A stretch of 64,000 nucleotides of DNA from Pseudoxanthomonas beigongshangi. Lineage in GTDB: Bacteria > Pseudomonadota > Gammaproteobacteria > Xanthomonadales > Xanthomonadaceae. The notes under the pieces were generated by a model that saw only the letters and a program-made list of their open reading frames with translations, had not been told where the DNA came from and did no database searches. The translations under genes and the position numbers were made by a program. This document shows positions 31,957 to 41,226 of this stretch, piece by piece; the first letter of the stretch is position 1, and the number at the start of each line of letters is the position of its first letter. Where the stretch lies: contig NZ_JADHDV010000013.1 of assembly GCF_016820515.1 (NCBI RefSeq), positions 1 to 64,000 of the forward strand, read 5' to 3'.

Positions 31957-34900
31957 ATGAGCGCGTTGCGCGAGGCCATGAGCCATGCCGTCCTGGGTTG
32001 GGTCAAACCCGAGCTGGACGAGACGCTGCGCCTGGCGCGCGGCGAGATCGAGGCGTTCGTCGAGACCCCGACCGACGGCAGCCGGATGCGGTTCTGCGCC
32101 GGTTACCTTCACCAGGTCCAGGGCACGCTGCGGATGGTGGAACTGTATGCCCCGGCGATGGTCGCCGAGGAGCTGGAACAGCTGGCGCAGGCATTGCAGG
32201 AAGGGAACGTCACCGACCGCGAGGAGGCCTGCGCCACCCTGATGCGCGGCGCGGTATTGCTGCCGGACTACCTGGAGCGCCTGCAGGACGGCCATCGCGA
32301 CATCCCGATCGTGCTGCTGCCGCTGCTCAACGAAATCCGCAACGCCCGCGGCGCGTCCGGATTGAACGAAAGCATGTTGTTCCCGCCGGGAACCCAGGCA
32401 GCCGAGGCGCCGCAGCCGAGCGCCGAGGAAATCGATCACGCGCGCAGCAGCATCAGCGGACGCAACCGCGAACTGCTCGACACGGTGGGCGGCGCGGTCA
32501 AGGAAGAACTGCTGCGGGTCAAGGACGCGCTGGATCTGCACCTGCGCACGCGCGGCGATGCCGCATCGCTGCAACAGCAGGTTGCCGAACTGGGCAACGT
32601 CGCCGACACCCTGGGCATGATGGGCCTGGGCGTGGCGCGCGATGTCGTGCAGCAGCAGCGCGACGCATTGCGCGACGTGGCCGAAGGCCGCCGCCAGGCC
32701 GACGAGGGCACGCTGCTCGACATCGCCGGTGCGCTGCTCTACGTGGACGCGTCGCTGGACGACCAGGTCGCGCGCCTGGGCGGTCCGGCCGACGAAGGCC
32801 AGCAGGATCCGAGCGCGGTTGAATCGCAGCGCACCGTCGAGGTGCTGGCGCAGGAGGCGATCATCAATTTCGCTTCTGCGCGCGAGAAGTTCGTCGCCTT
32901 CATCGAGACCAACTGGGATCACGCCGAACTCGCCGAAGTTCCGCGCCTGCTGGACGAGGTCGCCGGCGCGATGCGCATGCTGGAACTGGATCAGGCCGGC
33001 GACTACCTGCTGGGCGTGCGCCGTTACGTCAGCAACGAGCTGATCGGCAAGCGCCGCGTGCCCGGCGGACAGCAGCTCGACACGCTCGCCGACGCGCTGG
33101 CCAGCCTGGAGTATTACCTGGAGGCGCTGCGCGAGCGGCGCCCCAATCGCGACGACATCCTGGAAATCACCCGCAGCAGCCTGGAAAACCTGCGGTACTG
33201 GCCGTTGCCGGAGGAAGCTCCGGCCGGCGCGCCCGTGGAGGAGCCGCAGGCGCCGGCGCAGCCTGAAACCGTGGCGCCGACGGCAGCCCTCACCGCGTCC
33301 ATCGACGGCACCGATGAGCCGGCACATCCCTTCGACCCGGTGGGTTTCGAGTTCACCGAGGAAGCTTCACCGGCGCCGAGCACGGTCCCGGTCAGCTGGG
33401 AACCGGTCGAGCTGGAAATCGAATCCGATACCGCCGACGACGACGAACTCGCCGCGGTGATGGCCGACATCGACGCCGCGGCCAGCGCGCTGGCCCCGTC
33501 CGGTGACGGCCACGCCGTGCCGCAGGGCGCTCCGCAGGTACCGCACGCGCCGCCACCGGTCGCGGCGGTGACCGCGCTGGCCGGCGGGTTCGAAGTCGAG
33601 GGTGGCGACATCGACGACGAGATCCGGGAAGTGTTCCTGGAGGAGTTCGACGAGGAAATCGTCAATCTGCGCCAGCTGTTGCCGGCCTGGCGGATGGTGC
33701 CCGAGGATCTGGAACGGTTGCGTCCGATCCGCCGCGTGTTCCATACCCTGAAGGGCAGTGGCCGCCTGGTCGGAGCCAAGGCGCTGGGCGAGTTCAGCTG
33801 GAAGGTCGAGAACATGCTCAACCGCGTGCTGGATCGCACGCGCGCACCGAGCACCGCGGTGGCGGTGCTGCTGGAACAGGCCTGCGACGTGCTGCCGCAG
33901 TTGAACGCGGCGCTGCGTGGACAGGCGCCGGTCAGCGCGGACCTGGAAGGCATCAAGGCCGTGGCCGATCGGATCGCGGCGGGCGAGGAAGCGTTCTACT
34001 CGAAGCAGGACGCGGCGGACGCCGAAGCCATCGAGGCGATCGAGGATGGCGAACCCGCGGCCCTCGAGCCGATGGGGGCCGCGGCCGCGGACAGCCGCAG
34101 CGCCGAACCGGAACCGGACTTCCTCTCGGGTACGCCGGCTTCGGTGGACTCGGTCCTGCGGGAGATCCTGGAAGCGGAAGTCGCCACTCATCTGGAGACC
34201 GTCCACGGCTGGCTGTCGGCGGCGCGGATCGCGCCACAACCGGCGACCGAACCGCTGCTGCGCGCGATGCACACGATGAATGGCGCGTTCGCGATGGCGG
34301 ACGTGCCCGAAATCATCGAGGTCACCGCACCGGCCGAGCAGTACATCAAGCGGTTGCTCGCCGTCGCCGGCACACCCGCGCCGGAAGGCGTGGACGCGCT
34401 TTCCGACGCCGCCGCGGCGATTGCCCGCAGCATCGACGCACTCAACAGGCCTTCGCCGCGCATCCCGGTGTTCGCGGCGCTGTCCGCGCGCCTGGCCGCC
34501 CTGCGCGACAGCCTGCCCGACGTGCGCGCAGGCGCCCAGCTGGTCAACGACAGTGCCCAGGGCACCTATGTCGAGACCGTGTCCGGCACCGCGGGCCCGG
34601 CACCGCTGGAAGACGTGCAGTTGGCGCCGCACGATCTGTCCCGCTTCATCGAGCCTTCGCAGGCCGACGCGCTCGGCGTCACCGGCTGGCGTGACGCGAC
34701 CGGAACAGCGGCAACGACGGACGCAGGCGACGTGCAGGAGACCGGGGCGTTGCCACCGGTGGAAGCGGGCGAGCCGCTTGCGCCTGCAGCACTCGATTCC
34801 GCAATGGTCGATTCGACCTCCTCCGAAGTCGCCCCGTCCGAAGGCGCGCCGGAGGCGTCGGTCGCGGATGCCACCGCGGCGGCGCAGGCCGCCAGCACCA

Positions 34901-37900
34901 TCAACTTCTACGATGTGCACGACGTGCGCACCTCGTATGTCTATACGCCCTGGTCCGATGCCGGATCCGTCCCCGCGATCGATGCGGCGTCCGGTTCCGC
35001 CGATGATGCGACGCCGGCTGCCGAGCCTGCACCGGAAACGACGGTCGAGACAACGTCCGGGCTTTCCGGCGATGCGCTGGTGGTCGAGGAGATTGGCCTC
35101 GACGCGACGGATGGAGAGGTCGGCGAGGAAATCGCGCTCGACGATGCCACGACCGTTGGCGATACCGCGAGCCTGGACGACGCGCTGGTATGGGAAAGCG
35201 TCACGCTGGTCGAGGAAGCCAGCGTCGAGCCCGCGTCCCCTGTGTCCGTCGCGCGCGACGACGCCGACGAGCCGGATGGTCGGGAAGAAGACACCGTTGC
35301 TTCCCTGGATTCGGAAATCACGCCCGTGGAAGTGGAAGCTTCCGCGGCCGACGCATTCGTCACGGAAAGCGCCGGCCAGCCAGGGCCGGAAGCGGATGGA
35401 GAACCGGTTTCCGCTGCCGTCGACGTTGAAGTCGCCGACATTGAATCGGAGGCATCTTTCGCCACGCCGGAGATCGGCGCGGGTGACGAACCGACGTCCG
35501 ACCTCGAAGCCGGCGACGCCGGTTTGATCGCCGCCGGATTGGCCGAAGCGGAACCCGAACCGGAACAAGAACCGGAACAAGAACCGGAACAAGAACCGGA
35601 ACAAGAACCGGAACCGGATCTGGCGGAAGCCGGATTTGCGGAAACCGAAGCCACCGAAGCCACCACCGCGACCGAAACCACCTTCGATGCGGCCGTGATC
35701 GAGGCGGAATCCGAAGCCCTGCCCGCGGCCGGGCCGGCCCCGGAACACGTGGAAGCGGAGACCGCAGGTGCGGACGCCGATACGTCGCCGGCGCCGGCGG
35801 CGTTCGAGACCGCCGCTGCGGCGGAAGACGCGGTACAGGCATCCGCCGAGGCTGCAGCCATGGAAGAACAGCCCGAAGACGCGCTCGATCTGACCGGTCT
35901 GGATCTGGATCTGGTCGAGATTTTCGTCGAGGAAGGCAACGACCTGCTCGACCATTCCGACGACCTGCTGGCCAGGCTGCGCGAAACGCCGGAAGACCGT
36001 AGTCTGGTGACCGGCCTGCAGCGCGATCTGCACACCCTCAAGGGTGGCGCGCGCATGGCCGGCATCCACGCGGTCGGCGATCTGGGCCACGCGATCGAAT
36101 CGATGCTGGAATCGATCGTGGCCCAGCGCACCGAACTGGATCGGCGCGGCGTGCAACTGCTCGAACGTGGTTTCGATGCGTTGCACGAACAACTCAAGCG
36201 GGTGTCCGCGCGTCGCGCGGTCCGCCTGCCGGAGGGGCTGATTGGCGAATTCGTCGCGCATGCGCGCGGGCTGGAGCCGCCCGCCGGACCCGAACGCGTG
36301 GTCGAGCCGGCGCCCGCGCCGGTCACGCTGGCGCCGCTGTCGGCACCGGTCGAGACCGAATTCGCGCAGGACGAGGAGTTCTTCCCCCATAGCCAGCAGG
36401 AGCAGGTACGCGTACGCGCGGATCTGCTGGACCGTTTGGTCAACCACGCCGGCGAAGTGGCGATCTACCGTGCCCGTCTGGAGCAGCAGCTCGGCGCGTT
36501 CCGCGGCGCGATGGCCGAACTGGAGCGCACCAACATCCGCCTGCACGACCAGTTGCGTCGCCTGGACCTGGAGACGGAGGCGCAGATCGTCGCGCGCTAC
36601 CAGCGCGAGCAGGATCACCAGGACGCCACCTTCGACCCGCTGGAGCTGGACCGCTTCTCCACCCTCCAGCAGCTCAGTCGCGCGCTGGCCGAATCGGCCG
36701 CCGACATCAGCGGCCTGCAGGGCGTGCTGGACGATCTGGCGCGCAACTACGACAGCCTGCTGCACCAGCAGTCGCGCGTGAGTTCGGAACTGCAGGACGG
36801 CCTGATGCGCGCGCGCATGGTGCCGTTCGAAGGCATCGTGCCGCGCCTGCGGCGCGTGCTGCGCCAGGCGGCGGCCGATACCGGCAAGCAGGTCCGCCTG
36901 CTGCTGGAAGGCACCCACGGCGAAATGGACCGCAACGTGCTGGAGCGCATGACCGCGCCGCTGGAACACCTGCTGCGCAACTCGGTGGCGCATGGCCTGG
37001 AGTCGCCCGACAGGCGCACCAAGGCGGGCAAGCCGGAGGAAGGCACGGTGCAGGTCCACCTGCGCCGGGAAGGTTCGGAAATGGTGCTGAGCGTCCGCGA
37101 CGACGGCGCGGGCCTGAACCGGACGGCGATCCGCGAGCGCGCCGAACAGCGCGGCCTGCTGCAGCCGGGCGCGGCCATCGACGACATCGACCTAGATCGG
37201 TTGATCCTGGAGTCGGGTTTCTCCACCTACGACAGCGTCAGCCAGTTGGCCGGACGCGGCGTCGGCATGGACGTGGTCTACAACGAAGTGCGACAGCTGG
37301 GCGGATCGCTGGACATCGCTTCGCGCCAAGGCGAGGGGGCGGAGTTCACCCTGCGCCTGCCGCAGACGCTCGCGGTGACCCAGGCCGCGTTCGTGCAGAT
37401 CGGCGAAACCCAGTTCGCCGTGCCGGTCGCCTCGGTCAGCGGCATCGGTCGCATCAGCCATGCGCGCTTCGAAGCCGGCGAAGGCGGTTACGTCTACGGC
37501 GGCGAGGAGTACACCCTGTACAACCTGGGCCACCTGGTCGGCCATGCGCCGGCGCGCGCCGAAGGCGAGGCGCAGGTGCCGCTGCTGCTGATTCGCGCCG
37601 GCGACATGCGCGCGGCGGTGGCGGTGGATCAGGTGCTGGGCAACCGTGAAATCGTGGTCAAGGCGGTCGGTCCGCAGCTGGCCTCCATCCCCGGCATCTA
37701 CGGCGCCACGATCACCGGCGACGGCAGCGTGGTGGTCATCCTGGACATCGCACCGCTGGTGCGTCGCCACCTGGCCCAGCCGCAGCAGCCGGCGTCGGCG
37801 GCACCGGTGCAGGAGCAGCGCCGCGTGCCGCTGGTGATGGTGGTCGACGACTCGTTGACCATGCGCAAGGTGACCGGTCGCGTGCTGGAACGCCACAACT

Positions 37901-38205
37901 TCGAGGTCACCGCCGCGCGCGACGGCGTCGAAGCGCTGGAGAAGCTGGAAGACCGGGTGCCGGACCTGATGCTGCTGGACATCGAGATGCCGCGCATGGA
38001 CGGCTATGAACTGGCGACCGCGATGAAGGCCGACCCGCGCTTCAAGGACGTGCCCATCGTCATGATCACCTCGCGTACCGGCGACAAGCATCGCCAGCGC
38101 GCGTTCGACATCGGCGTGCAGCGCTACATGGGCAAGCCGTACCAGGAACTGGATTTGATGCGCAACGTCTACGATCTGCTGGGAATCGCCCGTGTCCGCG
38201 AATGA
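31957..38205 (+). CDS. chpA: ChpA (PilL), hybrid chemosensory kinase with multiple Hpt domains
   Basis: ChpA is the CheA-type kinase of the Pil-Chp pathway. At 2082 residues it is very large. Phosphotransfer-type histidines are His52 (HQVQG, weak), His596 (HTLKGSG), His772 (HTMNGAF) and His1359 (HTLKGGA). An acidic, low-complexity linker spans about residues 850-1310. Then come a dimerisation region, an ATPase domain with Asn1675 (LRNSVAHG) and GRGVGMDVVYNE, a CheW-like domain, and a C-terminal receiver with phosphoacceptor Asp2008 (LLDIEMPRMDGYEL). ATG at 31957 is chosen because GGAG lies nine bases upstream. Its end overlaps the next gene by 14 bases. Confidence 0.94.
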   Translation: MSALREAMSHAVLGWVKPELDETLRLARGEIEAFVETPTDGSRMRFCAGYLHQVQGTLRMVELYAPAMVAEELEQLAQALQEGNVTDREEACATLMRGAVLLPDYLERLQDGHRDIPIVLLPLLNEIRNARGASGLNESMLFPPGTQAAEAPQPSAEEIDHARSSISGRNRELLDTVGGAVKEELLRVKDALDLHLRTRGDAASLQQQVAELGNVADTLGMMGLGVARDVVQQQRDALRDVAEGRRQADEGTLLDIAGALLYVDASLDDQVARLGGPADEGQQDPSAVESQRTVEVLAQEAIINFASAREKFVAFIETNWDHAELAEVPRLLDEVAGAMRMLELDQAGDYLLGVRRYVSNELIGKRRVPGGQQLDTLADALASLEYYLEALRERRPNRDDILEITRSSLENLRYWPLPEEAPAGAPVEEPQAPAQPETVAPTAALTASIDGTDEPAHPFDPVGFEFTEEASPAPSTVPVSWEPVELEIESDTADDDELAAVMADIDAAASALAPSGDGHAVPQGAPQVPHAPPPVAAVTALAGGFEVEGGDIDDEIREVFLEEFDEEIVNLRQLLPAWRMVPEDLERLRPIRRVFHTLKGSGRLVGAKALGEFSWKVENMLNRVLDRTRAPSTAVAVLLEQACDVLPQLNAALRGQAPVSADLEGIKAVADRIAAGEEAFYSKQDAADAEAIEAIEDGEPAALEPMGAAAADSRSAEPEPDFLSGTPASVDSVLREILEAEVATHLETVHGWLSAARIAPQPATEPLLRAMHTMNGAFAMADVPEIIEVTAPAEQYIKRLLAVAGTPAPEGVDALSDAAAAIARSIDALNRPSPRIPVFAALSARLAALRDSLPDVRAGAQLVNDSAQGTYVETVSGTAGPAPLEDVQLAPHDLSRFIEPSQADALGVTGWRDATGTAATTDAGDVQETGALPPVEAGEPLAPAALDSAMVDSTSSEVAPSEGAPEASVADATAAAQAASTINFYDVHDVRTSYVYTPWSDAGSVPAIDAASGSADDATPAAEPAPETTVETTSGLSGDALVVEEIGLDATDGEVGEEIALDDATTVGDTASLDDALVWESVTLVEEASVEPASPVSVARDDADEPDGREEDTVASLDSEITPVEVEASAADAFVTESAGQPGPEADGEPVSAAVDVEVADIESEASFATPEIGAGDEPTSDLEAGDAGLIAAGLAEAEPEPEQEPEQEPEQEPEQEPEPDLAEAGFAETEATEATTATETTFDAAVIEAESEALPAAGPAPEHVEAETAGADADTSPAPAAFETAAAAEDAVQASAEAAAMEEQPEDALDLTGLDLDLVEIFVEEGNDLLDHSDDLLARLRETPEDRSLVTGLQRDLHTLKGGARMAGIHAVGDLGHAIESMLESIVAQRTELDRRGVQLLERGFDALHEQLKRVSARRAVRLPEGLIGEFVAHARGLEPPAGPERVVEPAPAPVTLAPLSAPVETEFAQDEEFFPHSQQEQVRVRADLLDRLVNHAGEVAIYRARLEQQLGAFRGAMAELERTNIRLHDQLRRLDLETEAQIVARYQREQDHQDATFDPLELDRFSTLQQLSRALAESAADISGLQGVLDDLARNYDSLLHQQSRVSSELQDGLMRARMVPFEGIVPRLRRVLRQAAADTGKQVRLLLEGTHGEMDRNVLERMTAPLEHLLRNSVAHGLESPDRRTKAGKPEEGTVQVHLRREGSEMVLSVRDDGAGLNRTAIRERAEQRGLLQPGAAIDDIDLDRLILESGFSTYDSVSQLAGRGVGMDVVYNEVRQLGGSLDIASRQGEGAEFTLRLPQTLAVTQAAFVQIGETQFAVPVASVSGIGRISHARFEAGEGGYVYGGEEYTLYNLGHLVGHAPARAEGEAQVPLLLIRAGDMRAAVAVDQVLGNREIVVKAVGPQLASIPGIYGATITGDGSVVVILDIAPLVRRHLAQPQQPASAAPVQEQRRVPLVMVVDDSLTMRKVTGRVLERHNFEVTAARDGVEALEKLEDRVPDLMLLDIEMPRMDGYELATAMKADPRFKDVPIVMITSRTGDKHRQRAFDIGVQRYMGKPYQELDLMRNVYDLLGIARVRE
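35557..35604 (+). repeat. 12-bp tandem repeat inside chpA (Glu-Pro-Glu-Gln)
   Basis: Four perfect head-to-tail copies of GAACCGGAACAA, each encoding E-P-E-Q, with a degenerate copy on either side. The period is a multiple of three, so copy-number change keeps the frame. It sits in the acidic linker between the Hpt domains. Confidence 0.9.
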
Positions 38206-39499
38206 GGTCAAGCGCGTCGCCTTGCTGGCCCGCTCCGGGCCGGCGCGGGAACGCCTGCGCAGCGCGCTCAACGAGGTGGGCGCGGACATCGTGCTGGAAG
38301 ACGATCCGGCGGCGATCGATGCGCAGACGGTGACCGACGCGGCCCCCGAAGTGGTGCTGGTGGCGCTGGAGCCGGCCATCGAGGACAGCCTCGCCCGCTT
38401 CGATGCGGTGCTCGACGATCCGGCGATCGCCGTACTGTTCGAGGAGGCCGAACTGGCGGCCCGTCGCGATGGCTGGGAAGCACGGCGCTGGGCACGCCAC
38501 CTGGCGGCCAAGATCAACGGCCACGACGATGTGCTGCCACCCGGCCGCGAAGAGGATGCATCGCTTGCGCTGGAACCGGGCCTGCCGCCCACGCCCGCGC
38601 AGATGCACGCCGATGCCGCGATCGAACCGCACGTGCACGAGGCGGTGGATCGCGCCTGGGAACTTCCCGACGACGACTTCGCCTACCGGCCGCCATCGGC
38701 GGCGCCCCAGTCCGCGGTGGTCGACGCGGACGAGTGGCTGCGCGGCGCAACGTCGAAGGAAGAACTTCCCGCGGAGACTCCATTGCCTCCGCCGCGTCCG
38801 CCGGCCATCGAGCCGGTCTGGGATCTGGCGCTGGAGCCGGTGACCACCGAACCCGCGCCTTCCTCCCCGGCATCGCCGTCCGTCCCGCCGTCGTCGCTGG
38901 ACGGGAACCCGGCCCCGTCGAAGTGGGAACTGTCACTGGAACCGCTGGAGCCGACGGCGGCGGGCGGCGGTCCGCGCACGCCCGGCGCGGTGCTGGTGTT
39001 CGCCGGCATCGGCGGCCCGGATGCGATACGCAAGCTGCTGGCCGAGCTGCCGCCCGATTTCGGCCGTCCGCTGGTCATCCACCTGAAGCTGGATGGCGGA
39101 CGCTATGACAACCTGGTGCGGCAGATGGCGCGCGTCTCGACGATGCCGGTGATGCTGGCCGAGGCCGGGCACGCCGCCGAGGCCGCGCACGTCTATGTGC
39201 TGCCCGGCGATGTCGGCATCGGCGTGGAGCAGGACGCGATCGATTTCCGTGCCCATGGCGAACTCGAAACCGCAATCGCGCAGTTGCCGCCACGCGATAG
39301 CGCGGTGCTGCTGCTGAGTGGCAGCGACAGCCAATGGGTCAACGCGGCCTGGGCGTTGAACGCGCAGGGCGCCTGGGTCGCCGCGCAGGCGCCGGAAGGC
39401 TGCTACGACCCGACCGCGTCGCACGCATTGGCGGCACGCGGCGGAACGCTGGCGACGCCGGTCGAGATGGCCAGGCAACTGGCCGAACGCTGGATCTGA
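38192..39499 (+). CDS. CheB-like protein with degenerate methylesterase active site
   Basis: The 435-residue product has an N-terminal receiver-like half without a clear phosphoacceptor (VKRVALLARSGPARERLRSAL...). A Pro-rich linker and a C-terminal domain with the CheB methylesterase layout follow. At the position of the catalytic serine (normally G-A-S-T-G-G) it reads FAGIGG with Gly272. The His-containing strand is kept (LVIHLKLDGG), and the Asp motif region reads LLSGSDSQW without the expected GMGxD. It is therefore probably non-catalytic. It starts at GTG 38192 overlapping chpA, and its position matches chpB in pseudomonads. A structural or regulatory role in the Chp array is inferred. 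Confidence 0.7.
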   Translation: MSANEVKRVALLARSGPARERLRSALNEVGADIVLEDDPAAIDAQTVTDAAPEVVLVALEPAIEDSLARFDAVLDDPAIAVLFEEAELAARRDGWEARRWARHLAAKINGHDDVLPPGREEDASLALEPGLPPTPAQMHADAAIEPHVHEAVDRAWELPDDDFAYRPPSAAPQSAVVDADEWLRGATSKEELPAETPLPPPRPPAIEPVWDLALEPVTTEPAPSSPASPSVPPSSLDGNPAPSKWELSLEPLEPTAAGGGPRTPGAVLVFAGIGGPDAIRKLLAELPPDFGRPLVIHLKLDGGRYDNLVRQMARVSTMPVMLAEAGHAAEAAHVYVLPGDVGIGVEQDAIDFRAHGELETAIAQLPPRDSAVLLLSGSDSQWVNAAWALNAQGAWVAAQAPEGCYDPTASHALAARGGTLATPVEMARQLAERWI

Positions 39500-39512
39500 G
39501 GAGAATTCCCGC

Positions 39513-39980
39513 ATGGCACATTCGAACGACGAGATCCGTGGCGTATTGGTACAGAGCGGCGATGACCGCCTGCTGTTGCCCAACGCGACGATCGCCGAAG
39601 TGCTTTCGCGCGCACCGATCATGCCGATCGAGGGTGCGCCCGCCTGGCTGGCGGGCGCCATCGACTGGCACGGCTGGCGGGTGCCGCTGGTCGCCTTCGC
39701 CCGGCTGACCGGACTGGGCGGCGAAACGGCGCAGGCCAACAACAAGATCGTGGTGCTGAAAGCGTTGGGCGGTCGTGCCGAGCTGCCTTACTACGCGCTG
39801 CTGACGCCATCGTTCCCGCGTCTGGTCTCGGTGCCGCGCGACGGGCTGCTGGCCGACGCGACCGAGGAAGAGCTGCCGGCGGGCGTGCAGGTACGCGTGC
39901 TGCTCGGCGACGAGGTCGCGATCCTGCCGGACCTGCAACTGGTCGAGGATCGCATCCACGAGGCGCTGCAGGCGGCCTGA
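39513..39980 (+). CDS. chpC: ChpC-like CheW-domain protein
   Basis: The 155-residue protein has one CheW-like domain: RGVLVQSGDDRLLLPNATIAEVLS, WLAGAIDWHGWRVPLVAFARL and later VLLGDEVAILPDL. It is the last gene of the pil-chp cluster, 13 bases after the CheB-like gene. In Pseudomonas ChpC is a second coupling protein thought to connect other receptors to ChpA. ATG at 39513 follows GAGGAG, a strong binding site. Symbol assigned by domain and position. Confidence 0.85.
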   Translation: MAHSNDEIRGVLVQSGDDRLLLPNATIAEVLSRAPIMPIEGAPAWLAGAIDWHGWRVPLVAFARLTGLGGETAQANNKIVVLKALGGRAELPYYALLTPSFPRLVSVPRDGLLADATEEELPAGVQVRVLLGDEVAILPDLQLVEDRIHEALQAA

Positions 39981-40121
39981 GCGCACACCCGTTCACGCGG
40001 TTTCCACCGCGCTGAACTTGCGCTGGCGCGGCGACACGCATTCACGCCCGGTTTGCGGCGGCGGTGACAGCGTGATCGTGCTGCCGAGCGCAGCTTGTCC
40101 ACCGCGAAACGGGAGGCCGTC

Positions 40122-40472
40122 ATGAAAGCCTGGATCCTTCTTCCCCTTTGGCTGCTGGCCGCGCAGGCCGTTGCCCAGCAGGCATCCCCGCAGCCGGTGC
40201 GCACCGAATCGCTGACCGCCTATCACGGCGGCGGCCAGAGCCGTCAGCTGCAGGAGCAGAGCGGCCCGGTCACCGTGCGCTGGGGACAGCCGGAAGCGCT
40301 GCCCAACGCCGCCGATTACCGGGTCACCGTGACCGATCTCGATCGCAACGGCGATGGCGTGGTAAGCCGCGACGAAGTGCCGGAGGGCCACGCGCTGGCG
40401 AGCGAATTCAAGCTGGTCGATCGCAACCACGACGGCCGCATCAGCGCCGAGGAACTGGCCGCCTGGCGATGA
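40122..40472 (+). CDS. exported EF-hand calcium-binding protein
   Basis: The 116-residue product has a signal peptide (MKAWILLPLWLLAAQAVA) and two EF-hand-type loops near the C-terminus: TDLDRNGDGVVSRDEV and VDRNHDGRISAEEL, with the D-x-N-x-D-G spacing. It probably binds calcium in the periplasm or outside the cell. GGGAGG precedes ATG at 40122. It follows chpC by 140 bases with no clear terminator in between. Calcium-binding periplasmic proteins of this size are common in this family of bacteria, but a link to pilus function is only positional. Confidence 0.8.
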   Translation: MKAWILLPLWLLAAQAVAQQASPQPVRTESLTAYHGGGQSRQLQEQSGPVTVRWGQPEALPNAADYRVTVTDLDRNGDGVVSRDEVPEGHALASEFKLVDRNHDGRISAEELAAWR

Positions 40473-40488
40473 GACGCGTGACTCGCGC

Positions 40489-41226
40489 CTAGGCGAGATC
40501 GCCGAAACGCGCCTGCAAGGCCGCGATCGCGGCCAGGCCGGCGGTTTCCGTGCGCAGGATGCGCGGCCCCAGCCGCATGCCCTGGAATCCGGACGCCAGC
40601 AGGATCTCGCGATCACGCGGCGACCAGCCGCCCTCCGGCCCGATGGCGACGACAACGCCGGCGTCGGGCGGCAAGGTCATCGCGGCGAGGGACAGCTCGC
40701 CGACCGGATCCAGCAGCAGCCGCAGGTCGGACGCCGCGCACGCCTGCGCCGCCTGCATCAGCCCGGCCGGCGGCGCCAGTTCCGGTACCCGGCCGCGGCC
40801 GCTTTGCTCGCAGGCCGACACGATCACGCTGCGCCAGTGCGCCACCCGCTTGTCCAGGCGTTCGGCATCCAGCTTCACTTCGGTGCGCTCGGCGTTCACC
40901 GGCTGGAACCGGGCGACGCCGAGTTCGGTCGCCTTCTGCAGGATCAGATCCATCTTCTCGCCGCGGGCGATGCCCTGGATCAGGGTCAACCGCAATGGCG
41001 ATTCGCGATCGACCGGCAGCGCGGACAGGATTTCGGCGCGCACCTCGCGCTTGCTCACCTCGACCAGGCGGGCGGCGTAGTCCTGGCCGTCGCCGTTGAA
41101 CAGCACGCACTCGTCGCCTTCGCGCAGGCGCAGGACCCGGCCGAGATGGTTGGCTGCGGACTCCGGCAGCGCGAAGGTCCGCGCCGGCGCCAGCGGCAGG
41201 TCGACGTGGCAACGGGTCAGGCGCAT
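40489..41226 (-). CDS. rsmE: 16S rRNA (uracil1498-N3)-methyltransferase RsmE
   Basis: RsmE methylates U1498 of 16S rRNA with SAM, using a SPOUT-fold knot. The 245 residues match the family. N-terminal PUA-like strands (LRLREGDECVLFNGDGQDY) are followed by LTLIQGIARGEKMDLILQKATELGVARFQP, VGELSLAAMTL and the knotted SAM site IGPEGGWSPRDREI...MRLGPRILRTETAGLAAIAAL. ATG at 41226 overlaps the last ten bases of bioA, so translation is coupled. A longer frame upstream is a shadow of bioA. Confidence 0.95.
   Translation of the reverse strand: MRLTRCHVDLPLAPARTFALPESAANHLGRVLRLREGDECVLFNGDGQDYAARLVEVSKREVRAEILSALPVDRESPLRLTLIQGIARGEKMDLILQKATELGVARFQPVNAERTEVKLDAERLDKRVAHWRSVIVSACEQSGRGRVPELAPPAGLMQAAQACAASDLRLLLDPVGELSLAAMTLPPDAGVVVAIGPEGGWSPRDREILLASGFQGMRLGPRILRTETAGLAAIAALQARFGDLA

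Noticed and set aside
35557-35604. CRISPR-like array
   Set aside because: The repeats are 12 bp, contiguous, without spacers and within a coding frame. No CRISPR array or cas gene is seen anywhere in the window.
33367-37059. 1230-codon minus-strand frame opposite chpA
   Set aside because: Shadow frame; its repeated FRFLF pattern is the reverse translation of the Glu-Pro repeat in chpA.
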